In this document: positions 15,002 through 24,731 of the stretch, in pieces
How positions within the stretch are numbered: position 1 is the first letter of the stretch
Layout: each line of letters starts with the position of its first letter
Source of the DNA: Chitinophaga sp. YR573
GTDB lineage: Bacteria; Bacteroidota; Bacteroidia; Chitinophagales; Chitinophagaceae
DNA length: 64,000 bases
Reading direction: 5' to 3'
NCBI RefSeq assembly: GCF_900110995.1
Contig: NZ_FOJF01000001.1
Span: 3,508,803-3,572,802, forward strand
Translations under genes and position numbers: made by a program
Notes under the pieces: generated by a model
Told to the model about the DNA's origin: nothing
What the model saw: only the letters and a program-made list of their open reading frames with translations
Databases searched by the model: none

Positions 15002-16189
15002 ATGGCAAAAGAAACCTTTAAGCGGGATAAACCCCACGTAAACATTGGTACCATCGGCCACGTTGACCACGGTAAGACAACCTTAACTGCTGCCATTACT
15101 ACGATCCTGTCAAATAAGGGTCTGGCAGAGAAGAGAGGATATGATGAGATCGATGCGGCTCCTGAAGAAAAAGAAAGAGGTATTACTATCAATACAGCAC
15201 ACGTTGAGTACGCGACTGCAAGTCGTCACTACGCACACGTTGACTGTCCTGGTCACGCTGACTATGTGAAGAATATGATCACTGGTGCTGCGCAGATGGA
15301 CGGTGCGATCCTGGTGGTTGCCGCTACAGATGGTCCGATGCCACAAACTAAAGAACACATTCTGTTGGCTCGTCAGGTAGGCGTTCCACGTATAGTTGTG
15401 TTCATGAACAAAGTTGACCTGGTTGATGATCCTGAGTTGCTGGAACTGGTTGAACTGGAAATTCGCGAATTGTTAAGCAAATACAACTACGACGGAGACA
15501 ATACTCCAATTATCCAGGGTTCTGCAACCGGCGCTCTTGCTGGCGATGAAAAATGGGTGAAAGCTGTAGATGAGCTGATGGATGCAGTGGATTCTTACAT
15601 TCCATTACCTCCTCGTCCGGTTGATCTGCCTTTCCTGATGTCTGTAGAAGACGTTTTCTCTATCACTGGTCGTGGTACTGTTGCTACAGGACGTATCGAG
15701 CGTGGTGTTATTAACGTAGGTGAACCCGTTGAGATCGTAGGTCTGATGGAAAAACCACTGACATCTACCTGTACAGGTGTTGAAATGTTCAAGAAATTAT
15801 TGGACAGAGGTGAAGCTGGTGATAACGCAGGTCTGTTATTACGTGGTATTGAAAAGAGCCAGATCCGTCGTGGTATGGTTATTTGCAAACCAGGTTCTAT
15901 CACTCCGCACACTGAATTCAAATGTGAAGTATACGTACTGAGCAAAGAAGAAGGTGGCCGTCACACTCCGTTCTTCAACAAATACCGTCCTCAGTTCTAC
16001 TTCCGTACAACTGACGTAACAGGTGAAGTTGAATTACCAGCAGGTGTTGAAATGGTAATGCCAGGTGATAACGTATCACTGACTGTTAAATTGATTCAGC
16101 CAATCGCTATGGAAAAGGGTCTGAAATTCGCTATCCGCGAAGGTGGACGTACCGTAGGTGCTGGTCAGGTTACAGAAATTATTAAGTAA
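15002..16189 (+). CDS. tuf: Elongation factor Tu
   Basis: 395-residue GTPase delivering aminoacyl-tRNA to the ribosome. G1 is GHVDHGKT (residues 19-26), the switch II region is DCPGH (81-85), and NKVD (about 136) gives guanine specificity. Domains 2 and 3 follow with the usual [12 protein letters not shown] and [21 protein letters not shown]. The start follows an A-rich leader without SD. It is co-oriented with the tRNAs and probably shares their transcript. Confidence 0.98.
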   Translation: MAKETFKRDKPHVNIGTIGHVDHGKTTLTAAITTILSNKGLAEKRGYDEIDAAPEEKERGITINTAHVEYATASRHYAHVDCPGHADYVKNMITGAAQMDGAILVVAATDGPMPQTKEHILLARQVGVPRIVVFMNKVDLVDDPELLELVELEIRELLSKYNYDGDNTPIIQGSATGALAGDEKWVKAVDELMDAVDSYIPLPPRPVDLPFLMSVEDVFSITGRGTVATGRIERGVINVGEPVEIVGLMEKPLTSTCTGVEMFKKLLDRGEAGDNAGLLLRGIEKSQIRRGMVICKPGSITPHTEFKCEVYVLSKEEGGRHTPFFNKYRPQFYFRTTDVTGEVELPAGVEMVMPGDNVSLTVKLIQPIAMEKGLKFAIREGGRTVGAGQVTEIIK

Positions 16190-16207
16190 TCACTTTTTCG
16201 AGATAAG

Positions 16208-16298
16208 GCCATTAGCAATTAGCAAATTGCGATTAGCAGAGAAAATTTAGTAAATTTGATCAGCTGATTAGTCAAACGCTCACCGCTAATGGCTTTTT
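16208..16298 (+). terminator. Possible terminator hairpin between tuf and tRNA-Trp
   Basis: GCCATTAGC (16208-16216) and GCTAATGGC (16285-16293) are exact reverse complements and the second is followed by five T. The 68-base loop contains further repeats of the ATTAGCA type. The arrangement ends three bases before tRNA-Trp, so it may be a leaky terminator or a processing structure rather than a full stop. Confidence 0.5.
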
Positions 16299-16300
16299 AT

Positions 16301-16371
16301 ACGGGCATAGTTCAATGGTAGAATAGAGGTCTCCAAAACCTTTGATGTGGGTTCGAATCCTACTGCCCGTG
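16301..16371 (+). tRNA. tRNA-Trp (anticodon CCA)
   Basis: Acceptor ACGGGCA pairs with TGCCCGT and G is the discriminator. The anticodon arm GAGGT-CTCCAAA-ACCTT gives CCA. Position between tuf and secE is the usual one. Confidence 0.97.
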
Positions 16372-16391
16372 CATCCAAATTGTCAAAAGTG

Positions 16392-16438
16392 AAAGGTGGA
16401 AAGTGAATGATTTTAATCACATTTCACTTTTCACCTTT
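16392..16438 (+). other. Long imperfect hairpin between tRNA-Trp and secE
   Basis: AAAGGTGGAAAGTGAA near 16392-16407 pairs imperfectly with TTTCACTTTTCACCTTT near 16422-16438, with an inner TGA/TCA pair around TTTTAA. It probably acts as a processing or partial termination structure separating tRNA-Trp from the secE-nusG mRNA. Confidence 0.55.
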
Positions 16439-16468
16439 TACGTTTCCAAACGGTTAATATCATAAACC

Positions 16469-16660
16469 ATGAATAAGATTAGAACTTACTTCCGGGAATC
16501 TTATCACGAACTGGTGCATAAAGTGTCCTGGCCTACCTGGCAGGAGCTGCAATCCTCTACAATGGTAGTTTTAATAGCAACTGTTGTTATTACACTCGTT
16601 GTATGGGGTATGGATGCCCTTTCTAACTTAGTGTTAACTCAGTATTATAAAATGTTCTGA
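16469..16660 (+). CDS. secE: Preprotein translocase subunit SecE
   Basis: 63-residue single-helix SecE. The amphipathic segment contains the conserved ELVHKVSWPTWQELQSSTMVV (residues 12-32), followed by one membrane helix (about 30-52). It stabilises SecY in the inner-membrane Sec channel. It is followed by nusG with two bases between stop and start. Confidence 0.95.
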   Translation: MNKIRTYFRESYHELVHKVSWPTWQELQSSTMVVLIATVVITLVVWGMDALSNLVLTQYYKMF

Positions 16661-16662
16661 TA

Positions 16663-17319
16663 ATGATCGAAGAATCAATTAACCCCGAACAGGAACAAGA
16701 GGAACATGAACATCAGGAAGAGGAACAACAAAAAGCTCCTATCCCTGAGGTAGAACATGAAGCTGTTGTACCTGCTCAGGATACAAAATGGTATGTACTT
16801 CGCGTAGTAAGTGGTAAGGAAAGAAAAGTGAAGGAGTACCTGGATATTGAGGTTCGCCGTTCTGACTGGGGTAGTATGATTGCTCAGATCTTTTTACCTG
16901 TAGAAAAAGTGTACAAGGTACTGGCAGGTAAAAAAGTGATGCGCGAAAAGAACTTTTATCCTGGTTATATAATGATCGAAGCGATAGACGGCAAAATGTC
17001 TGATGATGTGATCCAGGCTATCCGTAACGTTTCCGGTGTTATTCACTTCCTCGGTAAGGATAAACCTATCGCTCTGCGTAAAGCAGAAGTAAATAAAATG
17101 TTGGGTAAAGTAGATGAGATGTCTGATAACGGACTGACCATGAGCGAACCTTTCATCGTTGGTGAAACCATCAAGATCATCGATGGACCATTCAATGACT
17201 TTAACGGTGTGATTGAAGAAGTGATAGAAGATAAGAAGAAACTGAAGGTTACGGTGAAGATCTTTGGCCGTGCTACTCCTGTAGAACTGAACTTCATGCA
17301 GGTAGAGAAAATCAGCTAA
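16663..17319 (+). CDS. nusG: Transcription termination/antitermination factor NusG
   Basis: 218 residues. The NGN domain starts near residue 43 (TKWYVLRVVSGKERKVKEYL), with FYPGYIMIEA and VSGVIHFLG; the C-terminal KOW domain contains GPFNDFNGVIEEV. Ahead of the NGN domain is a 40-residue Glu/Gln/His-rich extension (several EE and QEEE runs), longer and more acidic than in E. coli NusG. NusG links RNA polymerase to the ribosome or Rho. It ends at a strong bidirectional terminator, so the ribosomal-protein operon that usually follows directly is cut off here. Confidence 0.96.
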   Translation: MIEESINPEQEQEEHEHQEEEQQKAPIPEVEHEAVVPAQDTKWYVLRVVSGKERKVKEYLDIEVRRSDWGSMIAQIFLPVEKVYKVLAGKKVMREKNFYPGYIMIEAIDGKMSDDVIQAIRNVSGVIHFLGKDKPIALRKAEVNKMLGKVDEMSDNGLTMSEPFIVGETIKIIDGPFNDFNGVIEEVIEDKKKLKVTVKIFGRATPVELNFMQVEKIS

Positions 17320-17338
17320 CTATTTCTTTTATAATATT

Positions 17339-17371
17339 AAAAAAGTCCCGGCAGATTGCCGGGACTTTTTT
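17339..17371. terminator. Bidirectional terminator between nusG and the DUF1579 gene
   Basis: AAAAAGTCCCGGCA pairs perfectly with TGCCGGGACTTTTT around a three-base loop, with A and T runs on either side. It serves nusG on plus and the DUF1579 gene on minus. Confidence 0.92.
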
Positions 17372-17389
17372 GTTTGCGATGGAACCGAA

Positions 17390-17953
17390 TTACTTTTTGC
17401 GGGTGAATTTGATCTCCATGTTCTTAAATTCCTTGTTGTCAGCGGTAGGCATGTACATTTCCATGGTATGATGATCATCATCAATCATCTTAAATACTTC
17501 TTTTACGTTTACATCTTTACCAGCCATGCAATCGTAACTGGTACCAGTGAGGGTAATGGATTTGGTGGCATCGTCCCATTTTCCTTCCATGGTCATAATA
17601 CCGGTGCCCATGTTATCTACCCAGGTGTTCTGGAAGATCTTTTTGGCGTTGTCATAACCCAGCAGGCCATGTCCTTCAAAAGGCATTCCCTCCATCTGGG
17701 ATTTATGAACGGATTCCTGGTAACGTCCGCCCAGTACCATTTTGTTTTCTGTGGTACCGGTGGTGTTGGAAGGAGGGGCAGTGGGAGACATCCAGTAAGT
17801 CATTTCGAATGTCCATGCGCCATCTGATTTGGCCAGCATTTCGTGAACATGGCCGGGAGTCATGTACTCCATCCAGGCTTTTTGCTGATCGGCGGTTTGT
17901 GCTTTGGCAAGGAAGGGGAGAATAACAGTGACAAATAACAACAGACGTTTCAT
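17390..17953 (-). CDS. Secreted DUF1579 domain protein
   Basis: 187 residues with a signal peptide (LLLFVTVILPFLAKAQ). The body has DGAWTFEMTYWMSP, GGRYQESV, FEGHGLLGYDNAKKIFQNTWVDNMGTGIMTMEGKWDD and a C-terminal beta strand, as in the DUF1579 family, a lipocalin-like beta-barrel of unknown ligand. It lies antisense between nusG and rplK, which are normally contiguous. The 388-bp region upstream of it up to rplK holds the rplK promoter and a TATCTTTA box on minus (near 17972) that could serve this gene. Confidence 0.8.
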   Translation of the reverse strand: MKRLLLFVTVILPFLAKAQTADQQKAWMEYMTPGHVHEMLAKSDGAWTFEMTYWMSPTAPPSNTTGTTENKMVLGGRYQESVHKSQMEGMPFEGHGLLGYDNAKKIFQNTWVDNMGTGIMTMEGKWDDATKSITLTGTSYDCMAGKDVNVKEVFKMIDDDHHTMEMYMPTADNKEFKNMEIKFTRKK

Positions 17954-18220
17954 AATTGGTGGTATTTTATTAAAGATAACAGATAGAAGCGGGGAAGGTT
18001 GAGGGCATAAGAGACAATCTTAGGGGGAATTTGGGACAGACTTGTTAACGGGGCTGGGAATTCCGGTAAATTAAATTAGATTTGTCAGGCTCGCCGGGGA
18101 TGTGTTAACCCAGAATGTTCGTACCGGCGGTTTAAGATAAAATAGTTTTGCAATAGAATTGTAAAATTTTAACCTCAAAATGGTGATAATAGCAAAAAGG
18201 ATGCCCGAAAGCAAATTCTT

Positions 18221-18252
18221 TTTGCGAATCAATACATTATTATATACCTTTG
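18221..18252 (+). promoter_or_regulatory. rplK operon promoter (TTTG-N20-TACCTTTG)
   Basis: TTTG at 18221-18224, 20 bases, TACCTTTG at 18245-18252. It predicts an 85-nt leader to rplK, long enough for ribosomal-protein feedback control, although I cannot identify an L1 binding site with confidence. Confidence 0.75.
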
Positions 18253-18341
18253 CATCCCCTTTAAAAGGTAAAATTTCGTCCTTTTAGTTTTGGGAGTCCC
18301 GTCTTAGGCGGAACGTTTTCACCAAATTAAACTGAAACAAC

Positions 18342-18785
18342 ATGGCAAAAGAGATCGCAACGTACGTGAAATTGCAGGTAAAAGGCGGCCAGGCCAACCC
18401 TGCACCTCCGATTGGTCCCGCACTGGGTTCCAAAGGTGTGAACATCATGGAGTTTTGCAAACAGTTCAACGCCCGCACCCAGGATAAAATGGGTAAGGTA
18501 TTGCCTGTATTGCTGACTGTTTACACCGACAAATCATTTGATTTTGTAATTAAAACACCTCCAGCACCTGTACAGTTACTGGAAGCAGCCAAATTGCAGA
18601 GTGGTTCCAAAGAGCCCAACCGTAATAAGGTAGGAAAGGTAACCTGGGCACAGATTGAAGCTATTGCAGCTGATAAGATGGCCGACCTGAACTGCTTTAC
18701 TAAGGAAAGCGCTATGAAAATGGTAGCTGGTACTGCCCGTTCCATGGGTATTACTGTTGAGGGTAACGCTCCTTGGGGCAACTAA
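18342..18785 (+). CDS. rplK: 50S ribosomal protein uL11
   Basis: 147 residues starting [23 protein letters not shown], with the uL11 rRNA-binding C-terminal domain ([14 protein letters not shown], ending in [18 protein letters not shown]). It forms the GTPase-associated centre with 23S rRNA. It is the first gene of the rplKAJL-rpoBC operon here because of the promoter upstream. Confidence 0.97.
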   Translation: MAKEIATYVKLQVKGGQANPAPPIGPALGSKGVNIMEFCKQFNARTQDKMGKVLPVLLTVYTDKSFDFVIKTPPAPVQLLEAAKLQSGSKEPNRNKVGKVTWAQIEAIAADKMADLNCFTKESAMKMVAGTARSMGITVEGNAPWGN

Positions 18786-18833
18786 TTGTGTCACCCTGTT
18801 GAACAAGCAGGTTAACTTTTAAAACATTTTGCA

Positions 18834-19523
18834 ATGGCAACGAAGAAAAGAAAAGCAGCCGACACAAAGGTGGACAAAAACAAGCTGTACAGCCTGAAAG
18901 AAGCATCCACTCTTGTAAAAGATCTTAACTGCACAAAATTCGACAGCTCTGTCGATTTACATATCCGTCTGGGCGTAGATCCCAAGAAAGCTGACCAGGC
19001 TATCCGTGGTTCCGTAACGCTTCCCCACGGTACTGGTAAAACTAAACGTGTACTGGTTCTTTGCACTCCTGATAAAGAAGCTGCAGCAAAAGAAGCTGGT
19101 GCTGATTTCGTTGGTCTGGATGAATTTATCCAGAAGATCGAAGCAGGTTGGACTGATATTGATGTAATTGTTGCTACTCCGGCGGTAATGCCTAAAATAG
19201 GTAAGCTGGGTAAAATACTTGGTCCCCGTAACCTGATGCCTAACCCTAAAACTGGTACTGTTACTAATGATGTAGCTGCAGCAGTGAACGAGGTGAAAGG
19301 TGGTAAGATTACGTTCAAGGTAGATAAAGCTGGTATCATCCACGCTTCTATCGGCCGCGTATCATTTGCTTCCGACAAAATCGAACAGAACTCACAGGAG
19401 CTGATCAACGCTATCATCAGGTTAAAACCTGCTACAGCGAAAGGTCTTTACCTGAGAGGCCTGGCAATGGCAAGCACCATGAGCCCAAGTATCACAGTTG
19501 ACACTAAATCTGTTCAAAACTAA
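18834..19523 (+). CDS. rplA: 50S ribosomal protein uL1
   Basis: 229 residues with the uL1 core: [20 protein letters not shown] near residues 39-58, [18 protein letters not shown] and the second-domain [14 protein letters not shown]. uL1 forms the ribosomal stalk at the E site and in many bacteria represses its own operon. Confidence 0.97.
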   Translation: MATKKRKAADTKVDKNKLYSLKEASTLVKDLNCTKFDSSVDLHIRLGVDPKKADQAIRGSVTLPHGTGKTKRVLVLCTPDKEAAAKEAGADFVGLDEFIQKIEAGWTDIDVIVATPAVMPKIGKLGKILGPRNLMPNPKTGTVTNDVAAAVNEVKGGKITFKVDKAGIIHASIGRVSFASDKIEQNSQELINAIIRLKPATAKGLYLRGLAMASTMSPSITVDTKSVQN

Positions 19524-19563
19524 CTGATTCACCTTCCGGTAGATCAACAAATTGAAAAAAGCT

Positions 19564-20091
19564 ATGAACAAAGATCAAAAAAACGAAGCGATTGAACTGC
19601 TGAAAAGCAAGTTCACTCAATATAACAACTTCTACATCACCAACACCGAGTCTCTGACCGTTGCACAGGTGAACAACCTGAGAAAGGTTTGTTTTGATAA
19701 GAATGTAGAAATGAAGGTGGCTAAAAACACCCTCATCCGTAAAGCACTGGAATCTCTGGACAGTACTAAGTACGAAGGCGTATACAGCGCACTGAATGGC
19801 GTAACTGCCCTGATGTTCTCTGACAGTCCTAAAGAACCAGCCCTGATCATTTCTACTTTCCGTAAGGAAAATAAGAAAGTGGAGAAACCAGAACTGAAAG
19901 CTGCTTTCGTAGCAGACGAAGTTTACCTGGGAGACAACCAACTGGCTAGCCTGGTGAAAATCAAGACCAAGAACGAACTCATTGGAGACGTTATCGGTCT
20001 GTTGCAATCTCCTGCAAAACGCGTTATCGCTGCTTTGCTGGAAAAAGGCAAGAAAGAAGAAGCTGGTGTAGAAGCTCCTGCAGCAGAATAA
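19564..20091 (+). CDS. rplJ: 50S ribosomal protein uL10
   Basis: 175 residues from ATG 19564 (MNKDQKNEAIELL); an in-frame TTG four codons upstream is less likely. It contains YNNFYITNTESLTVAQVNNLRK and VAKNTLIRKAL, characteristic of uL10, and a C-terminal helix that binds bL12 dimers. Only 40 bases separate it from rplA, so the L10-leader type of control known from E. coli is not possible in that form. Confidence 0.95.
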   Translation: MNKDQKNEAIELLKSKFTQYNNFYITNTESLTVAQVNNLRKVCFDKNVEMKVAKNTLIRKALESLDSTKYEGVYSALNGVTALMFSDSPKEPALIISTFRKENKKVEKPELKAAFVADEVYLGDNQLASLVKIKTKNELIGDVIGLLQSPAKRVIAALLEKGKKEEAGVEAPAAE

Positions 20092-20188
20092 TCAGTTACC
20101 CCCGGGTAACAAACAAAAATGGCTTCCAAGTCAAATTATAAAACACTCTGTTTAACAACATTACAAACATCTTTTAAAAATTATACAA

Positions 20189-20557
20189 ATGGCAGACGTT
20201 AAAGCATTAGCCGAACAATTAGTAGGTTTAACTGTTAAGGAAGTACAAGAACTGGCCGATTTTCTGAAAAGTGAATACGGTATTGAACCAGCTGCTGCTG
20301 CAGTTGTAGTTTCTGCAAGCGAAGGCCCTGCTGCCGCTGAAGAAAAAACTGCCTTCAACGTTATCCTGAAATCTGCAGGTGCTAGCAAACTGAACGTAGT
20401 TAAGATCGTTAAGGATCTGACAGGTCTTGGTCTGAAAGAAGCTAAGGAATTAGTTGACGGCGCTCCTAAACCTTTGAAAGAAGGTGTGAGCAAAGCTGAA
20501 GCAGAAGACCTGAAGAACAAATTGACAGAAGCAGGCGCTGACGTTGAAATTCAGTAA
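20189..20557 (+). CDS. rplL: 50S ribosomal protein bL12 (L7/L12)
   Basis: 122 residues: N-terminal dimerisation helices ([21 protein letters not shown]), Ala/Glu-rich hinge ([19 protein letters not shown]) and the globular C-terminal domain ([39 protein letters not shown]). It recruits translational GTPases. Confidence 0.97.
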   Translation: MADVKALAEQLVGLTVKEVQELADFLKSEYGIEPAAAAVVVSASEGPAAAEEKTAFNVILKSAGASKLNVVKIVKDLTGLGLKEAKELVDGAPKPLKEGVSKAEAEDLKNKLTEAGADVEIQ

Positions 20558-20583
20558 TTCTTTGCTTAAGGATACCTCTTTAT

Positions 20584-20616
20584 AAGGTCAAAAGTGCTTC
20601 TGGCACTTTTGGCCTT
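20584..20616 (+). other. Hairpin between rplL and rpoB, likely attenuator
   Basis: AAGGTCAAAAGTGC (20584-20597) pairs with GCACTTTTGGCCTT (20603-20616) with one T/G pair and a five-base loop, followed by a T/C-rich stretch but no long T run. The 249-bp spacer holds no gene. A partial terminator at this position would lower rpoBC relative to ribosomal-protein synthesis, as known in E. coli. Confidence 0.6.
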
Positions 20617-20806
20617 CTTCCCTTTGGGAAAGTGTCTTTTCGGAGAGTCAAAAAGGGGAAAATCACCAGGTCGGTGGATTTGACAAATAGGGAAGACAGA
20701 TAATTTTTGGAGGGTATTTGGCAAAGAAATCTTAATTTCCCCGATTCATGTTGTGATTTGCTTCTTCACAATATTATATAAGTTAATATAACTGCTAACT
20801 TCGAAT

Positions 20807-23800
20807 ATGTCTCTAAAAAAAGCCCAAACACAAGAAAGAGTAAATTTTGGAAAGATCAAACAAGTTACGGAGACTCCAGATTTGTTGGCTATTCAGATTC
20901 AATCTTTCAAGGATTTTTTCCAGTTAGAAACCACACCAGACAAACGTAACAATGAAGGCCTTTTTAAAGTATTTAAGGAGAACTTCCCGATTACAGATAC
21001 GAGAAATATCTTTAATCTGGAGTTCCTGGACTACTTTGTAGACCCTCCGAGATATACTATAGAGGAATGTATTGAACGTGGGCTTACCTACTCGGTACCG
21101 TTGAAGGCTAAACTGCGCCTCAGCTGTAATGATGAGGAGCACGTAGACTTCCAGACAATTGTGCAGGACGTGTTCCTTGGGAACATACCCTACATGACGC
21201 CTAGAGGTACATTCGTGATAAATGGCGCAGAGCGCGTGGTAGTATCACAGCTCCACCGTTCTCCTGGTGTATTCTTTGGTCAATCTGTACATCCAAACGG
21301 AACCAAGATCTACTCTGCAAGGGTGATCCCGTTCAAAGGAGCGTGGATGGAGTTTGCTACAGACATTAATAATGTGATGTACGCATACATCGACCGTAAG
21401 AAGAAATTCCCGGTTACTACTCTGTTACGTGCCATCGGTTACGAAACAGATAAGGACATCCTGCAGCTGTTTGGCATGGCAGACGAAGTAAAAGCAGATA
21501 AGAAGAGCCTGGAGAAATACGCTGGTAAGAAACTGGGTGCCCGTGTACTCAGAAGCTGGGTGGAAGATTTTGTGGATGAAGATACCGGTGAAGTAGTGAG
21601 TATCGAGCGTAATGAAATCATGCTTGAACGTGACAGTATCCTCGATGAAGCCAATATCGAGACTATCGTGGATATGGGCGTGAAAAGCGTGTTCGTGCAG
21701 AAAGAAGAGGTGAGCGGCGACTTCTCAATTATCTACAATACTTTAAATAAAGATACATCCAACTCCGAACTGGAAGCCGTTCAGCATATCTACCGCCAGT
21801 TGCGCGGAGCAGATGCGCCGGATGATGAAACAGCAAGGGGTATCATTGATAAATTATTCTTCTCTGATAAGCGTTATGATCTGGGTGATGTAGGACGTTA
21901 TAAGATCAACAGGAAACTGGGTCTGCCTACACCACTGGATATGAAGGTGCTTACCAAGGATGATATCATCTCTATCATAAAATACCTGGTACAGCTTACG
22001 AACAGTAAGGCGGAAATCGATGATATCGATCACCTGTCTAACCGTCGTGTACGTACCGTGGGTGAACAGCTGTACGCTCAGTTTGGCGTTGGTCTGGCCC
22101 GTATGGCCCGTACCATCCGTGAAAGAATGAACGTACGTGATAATGAAGTATTTACTCCGGTAGACCTGATCAATGCCAGAACATTAAGTTCCGTGATCAA
22201 CTCCTTCTTCGGTACCAGCCAGCTGAGCCAGTTCCTGGATCAGACCAACCCATTGTCTGAGATTACGCACAAACGTCGTATCTCCGCGCTCGGGCCCGGT
22301 GGTTTAAGTCGTGAAAGAGCAGGTTTTGAGGTGCGTGACGTACACTATAGCCACTATGGCCGTCTGTGTACTATCGAAACTCCGGAAGGACCAAACATCG
22401 GTCTGATATCTACCCTTTGCGTACACGCCAAAGTGAACGACATGGGCTTCATCGAAACGCCTTACCGCAAGGTGCGTAACGGTGTAGTGGATATGGACAA
22501 AGTGCAGTTCCTGAGTGCTGAAGAAGAAGATTCTGTGAAGATAGCCCAGGCAAATGCACCGTTAGATGCAGAAGGTCACTTCTTAAATGAAAAGGTAAAA
22601 TCCCGCGAAACCGGTGATTTCCCGATATTAGACAGAGAGGAAGTAGAATACATGGACGTTGCCCCTAACCAGATCGTTGGTTTGAGCGCTTCCCTGATTC
22701 CGTTCCTGGAACATGATGATGCCAACCGTGCGTTGATGGGATCAAACATGCAACGTCAGGCAGTGCCGCTGATCAATCCACAGGTGCCTATCGTAGGTAC
22801 TGGTCTGGAAGGTAAGGCAGCCCGTGACTCCCGTCTGCAGATCACATCAGAAGGTAATGGTACAGTTGAATTCGTAGATGCAAATGAAATCCATGTACGT
22901 TACGTACGGGACGAAATGCAGAAACTGGTGTCTTTTGAAGATGACCTGAAAGTATATCAACTGGTTAAATTCGCTAAAACGAACCAGAGTACCTGTATCA
23001 ACTTACGTCCTGCCGTTAAGAAAGGACAACAGCTGGTATACGGCGACTTCCTTACAGAAGGTTATGCTACCCGTGGTGGTGAGCTGGCCCTGGGTCGTAA
23101 CATGAAAGTGGCCTTCATGCCATGGAAAGGTTACAACTTTGAGGATGCGATCGTAATCTCTGAACGTGTAGGCCGCGAGGATCTCTTCACTTCCATCCAT
23201 ATCGATGAATATGAACTGGAAGTACGTGATACCAAACTGGGTGAAGAAGAACTGACACCAGATATTCCAAACGTAAGTGAGGAAGCTACTAAAGATCTGG
23301 ACCAGAACGGTATCATCCGCGTAGGTGCTCACATCAAAGAAGGTGATATCCTGATCGGTAAGATCACCCCACGTGGTGAATCTGATCCTTCTCCTGAAGA
23401 AAAACTGCTTCGCGCTATCTTCGGTGATAAGGCTTCCGATGCGAAAGATGCTTCTCTGAAAGCGCCTCCAAGCACAGAAGGTGTGGTAATCGACAAGAAA
23501 TTGTTCAGCCGCGCCAAGAAAGATAAAAATTCCAAGACCCGCGAAAAAGCGTCCCTGGAAAAACTGGAAAAAGTACACCAGAAGAATGAAGAAGACCTGC
23601 TGGAAGTATTGATGAGCAAACTGCTTACTTTACTGAAAGACAGAACTTCATCCGGTATCACCAATACATATGGTGAAGTACTGATCTCCAAAGGTTCCAA
23701 GTTCTCTCAGAAGAACCTTGCGAACATCGATTTCCAGAACGTAAATCCGCTGGGCTGGACTACAGACGAGGGTACCAACGATCAGATCAATACACTGCTG

Positions 23801-24616
23801 CATAACTATAACATCAAGTACAATGAAGAACTGGGTCGCTACAAACGCGAAAAGTTCAACATCTCCATTGGTGATGAGTTACCAGCCGGCGTACTGAAAC
23901 TGGCGAAAGTATACCTGGCCAGCAAACGTAAACTGAAAGTAGGGGATAAGATGGCAGGTCGTCACGGTAACAAGGGTATCGTTGCCAAGATTGTACGTGA
24001 TGAAGACATGCCGTTCCTGGAAGATGGTACACCGGTAGATATCGTACTGAACCCATTGGGCGTACCTTCCCGTATGAACCTTGGACAGATTTACGAAACC
24101 GTACTGGGTTGGGCTGGTCTGCAGCTGGGATTAAGGTTTGCTACACCAATCTTCGATGGTGCTACCACTGAAGAAATAGCAGACTACATCACAGAAGCTA
24201 AACTGCCAAGCTTTGGTCATACTTACCTGTATGATGGAGAAACCGGAGACCGTTTCCACCAGAAAGCAACCGTGGGTGTTATCTACATGCTTAAATTAAG
24301 CCACATGGTAGATGACAAGATGCACGCCCGTTCAATCGGACCATACAGTCTCATTACACAACAACCGTTGGGTGGTAAGGCACAGTTTGGTGGTCAGCGT
24401 TTTGGTGAAATGGAGGTGTGGGCACTGGAAGCATATGGTGCATCCAATATCCTGCAGGAACTGTTAACCATTAAATCGGATGATATCGTAGGCCGTGCTA
24501 AAGCATACGAAGCCATCGTGAAGGGTGATAATATACCAAAAGCAGGCGTTCCGGAATCATTCAATGTATTAATACATGAACTCCGCGGTCTGGGTCTGGA
24601 TCTGAAATTTGATTAG
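20807..24616 (+). CDS. rpoB: DNA-directed RNA polymerase subunit beta
   Basis: 1269 residues. Familiar blocks include [24 protein letters not shown], the rifampicin-region [48 protein letters not shown], and near the end [14 protein letters not shown] and [40 protein letters not shown]. The rifampicin region reads SQLSQFMD-like with Leu in place of Met (QFLDQ), a natural variant seen in Bacteroidota. Length fits the phylum. Confidence 0.98.
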   Translation: MSLKKAQTQERVNFGKIKQVTETPDLLAIQIQSFKDFFQLETTPDKRNNEGLFKVFKENFPITDTRNIFNLEFLDYFVDPPRYTIEECIERGLTYSVPLKAKLRLSCNDEEHVDFQTIVQDVFLGNIPYMTPRGTFVINGAERVVVSQLHRSPGVFFGQSVHPNGTKIYSARVIPFKGAWMEFATDINNVMYAYIDRKKKFPVTTLLRAIGYETDKDILQLFGMADEVKADKKSLEKYAGKKLGARVLRSWVEDFVDEDTGEVVSIERNEIMLERDSILDEANIETIVDMGVKSVFVQKEEVSGDFSIIYNTLNKDTSNSELEAVQHIYRQLRGADAPDDETARGIIDKLFFSDKRYDLGDVGRYKINRKLGLPTPLDMKVLTKDDIISIIKYLVQLTNSKAEIDDIDHLSNRRVRTVGEQLYAQFGVGLARMARTIRERMNVRDNEVFTPVDLINARTLSSVINSFFGTSQLSQFLDQTNPLSEITHKRRISALGPGGLSRERAGFEVRDVHYSHYGRLCTIETPEGPNIGLISTLCVHAKVNDMGFIETPYRKVRNGVVDMDKVQFLSAEEEDSVKIAQANAPLDAEGHFLNEKVKSRETGDFPILDREEVEYMDVAPNQIVGLSASLIPFLEHDDANRALMGSNMQRQAVPLINPQVPIVGTGLEGKAARDSRLQITSEGNGTVEFVDANEIHVRYVRDEMQKLVSFEDDLKVYQLVKFAKTNQSTCINLRPAVKKGQQLVYGDFLTEGYATRGGELALGRNMKVAFMPWKGYNFEDAIVISERVGREDLFTSIHIDEYELEVRDTKLGEEELTPDIPNVSEEATKDLDQNGIIRVGAHIKEGDILIGKITPRGESDPSPEEKLLRAIFGDKASDAKDASLKAPPSTEGVVIDKKLFSRAKKDKNSKTREKASLEKLEKVHQKNEEDLLEVLMSKLLTLLKDRTSSGITNTYGEVLISKGSKFSQKNLANIDFQNVNPLGWTTDEGTNDQINTLLHNYNIKYNEELGRYKREKFNISIGDELPAGVLKLAKVYLASKRKLKVGDKMAGRHGNKGIVAKIVRDEDMPFLEDGTPVDIVLNPLGVPSRMNLGQIYETVLGWAGLQLGLRFATPIFDGATTEEIADYITEAKLPSFGHTYLYDGETGDRFHQKATVGVIYMLKLSHMVDDKMHARSIGPYSLITQQPLGGKAQFGGQRFGEMEVWALEAYGASNILQELLTIKSDDIVGRAKAYEAIVKGDNIPKAGVPESFNVLIHELRGLGLDLKFD

Positions 24617-24631
24617 TAGTTACAAAATATA

Positions 24632-24678
24632 AGCTATGAGCAAGGCAGTATTTCGTGAAACGGAGTACTGCCATAGCT
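24632..24678 (+). other. Hairpin in the rpoB-rpoC spacer
   Basis: AGCTAT...GGCAGTA (24632-24650) pairs with TACTGCC-ATAGCT (24666-24678) with a five- to six-base bulge on the left side. There is no T run, so it is more likely an mRNA stability or processing structure than a terminator. Confidence 0.5.
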
Positions 24679-24731
24679 CTTAGTAGTTGCAGCTTCTAAT
24701 TCTACATGTGAATTTTCTTTAAACAACATAT

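Noticed and set aside
18812..19417. 201-residue minus-strand ORF opposite rplA
   Set aside because: It is a shadow of a conserved ribosomal protein gene, with Ser/Leu/Ile-rich composition typical of antisense frames.
23003..23578. 191-residue minus-strand ORF opposite rpoB
   Set aside because: It lies inside a highly conserved polymerase gene and has the Phe-rich composition of an antisense frame.
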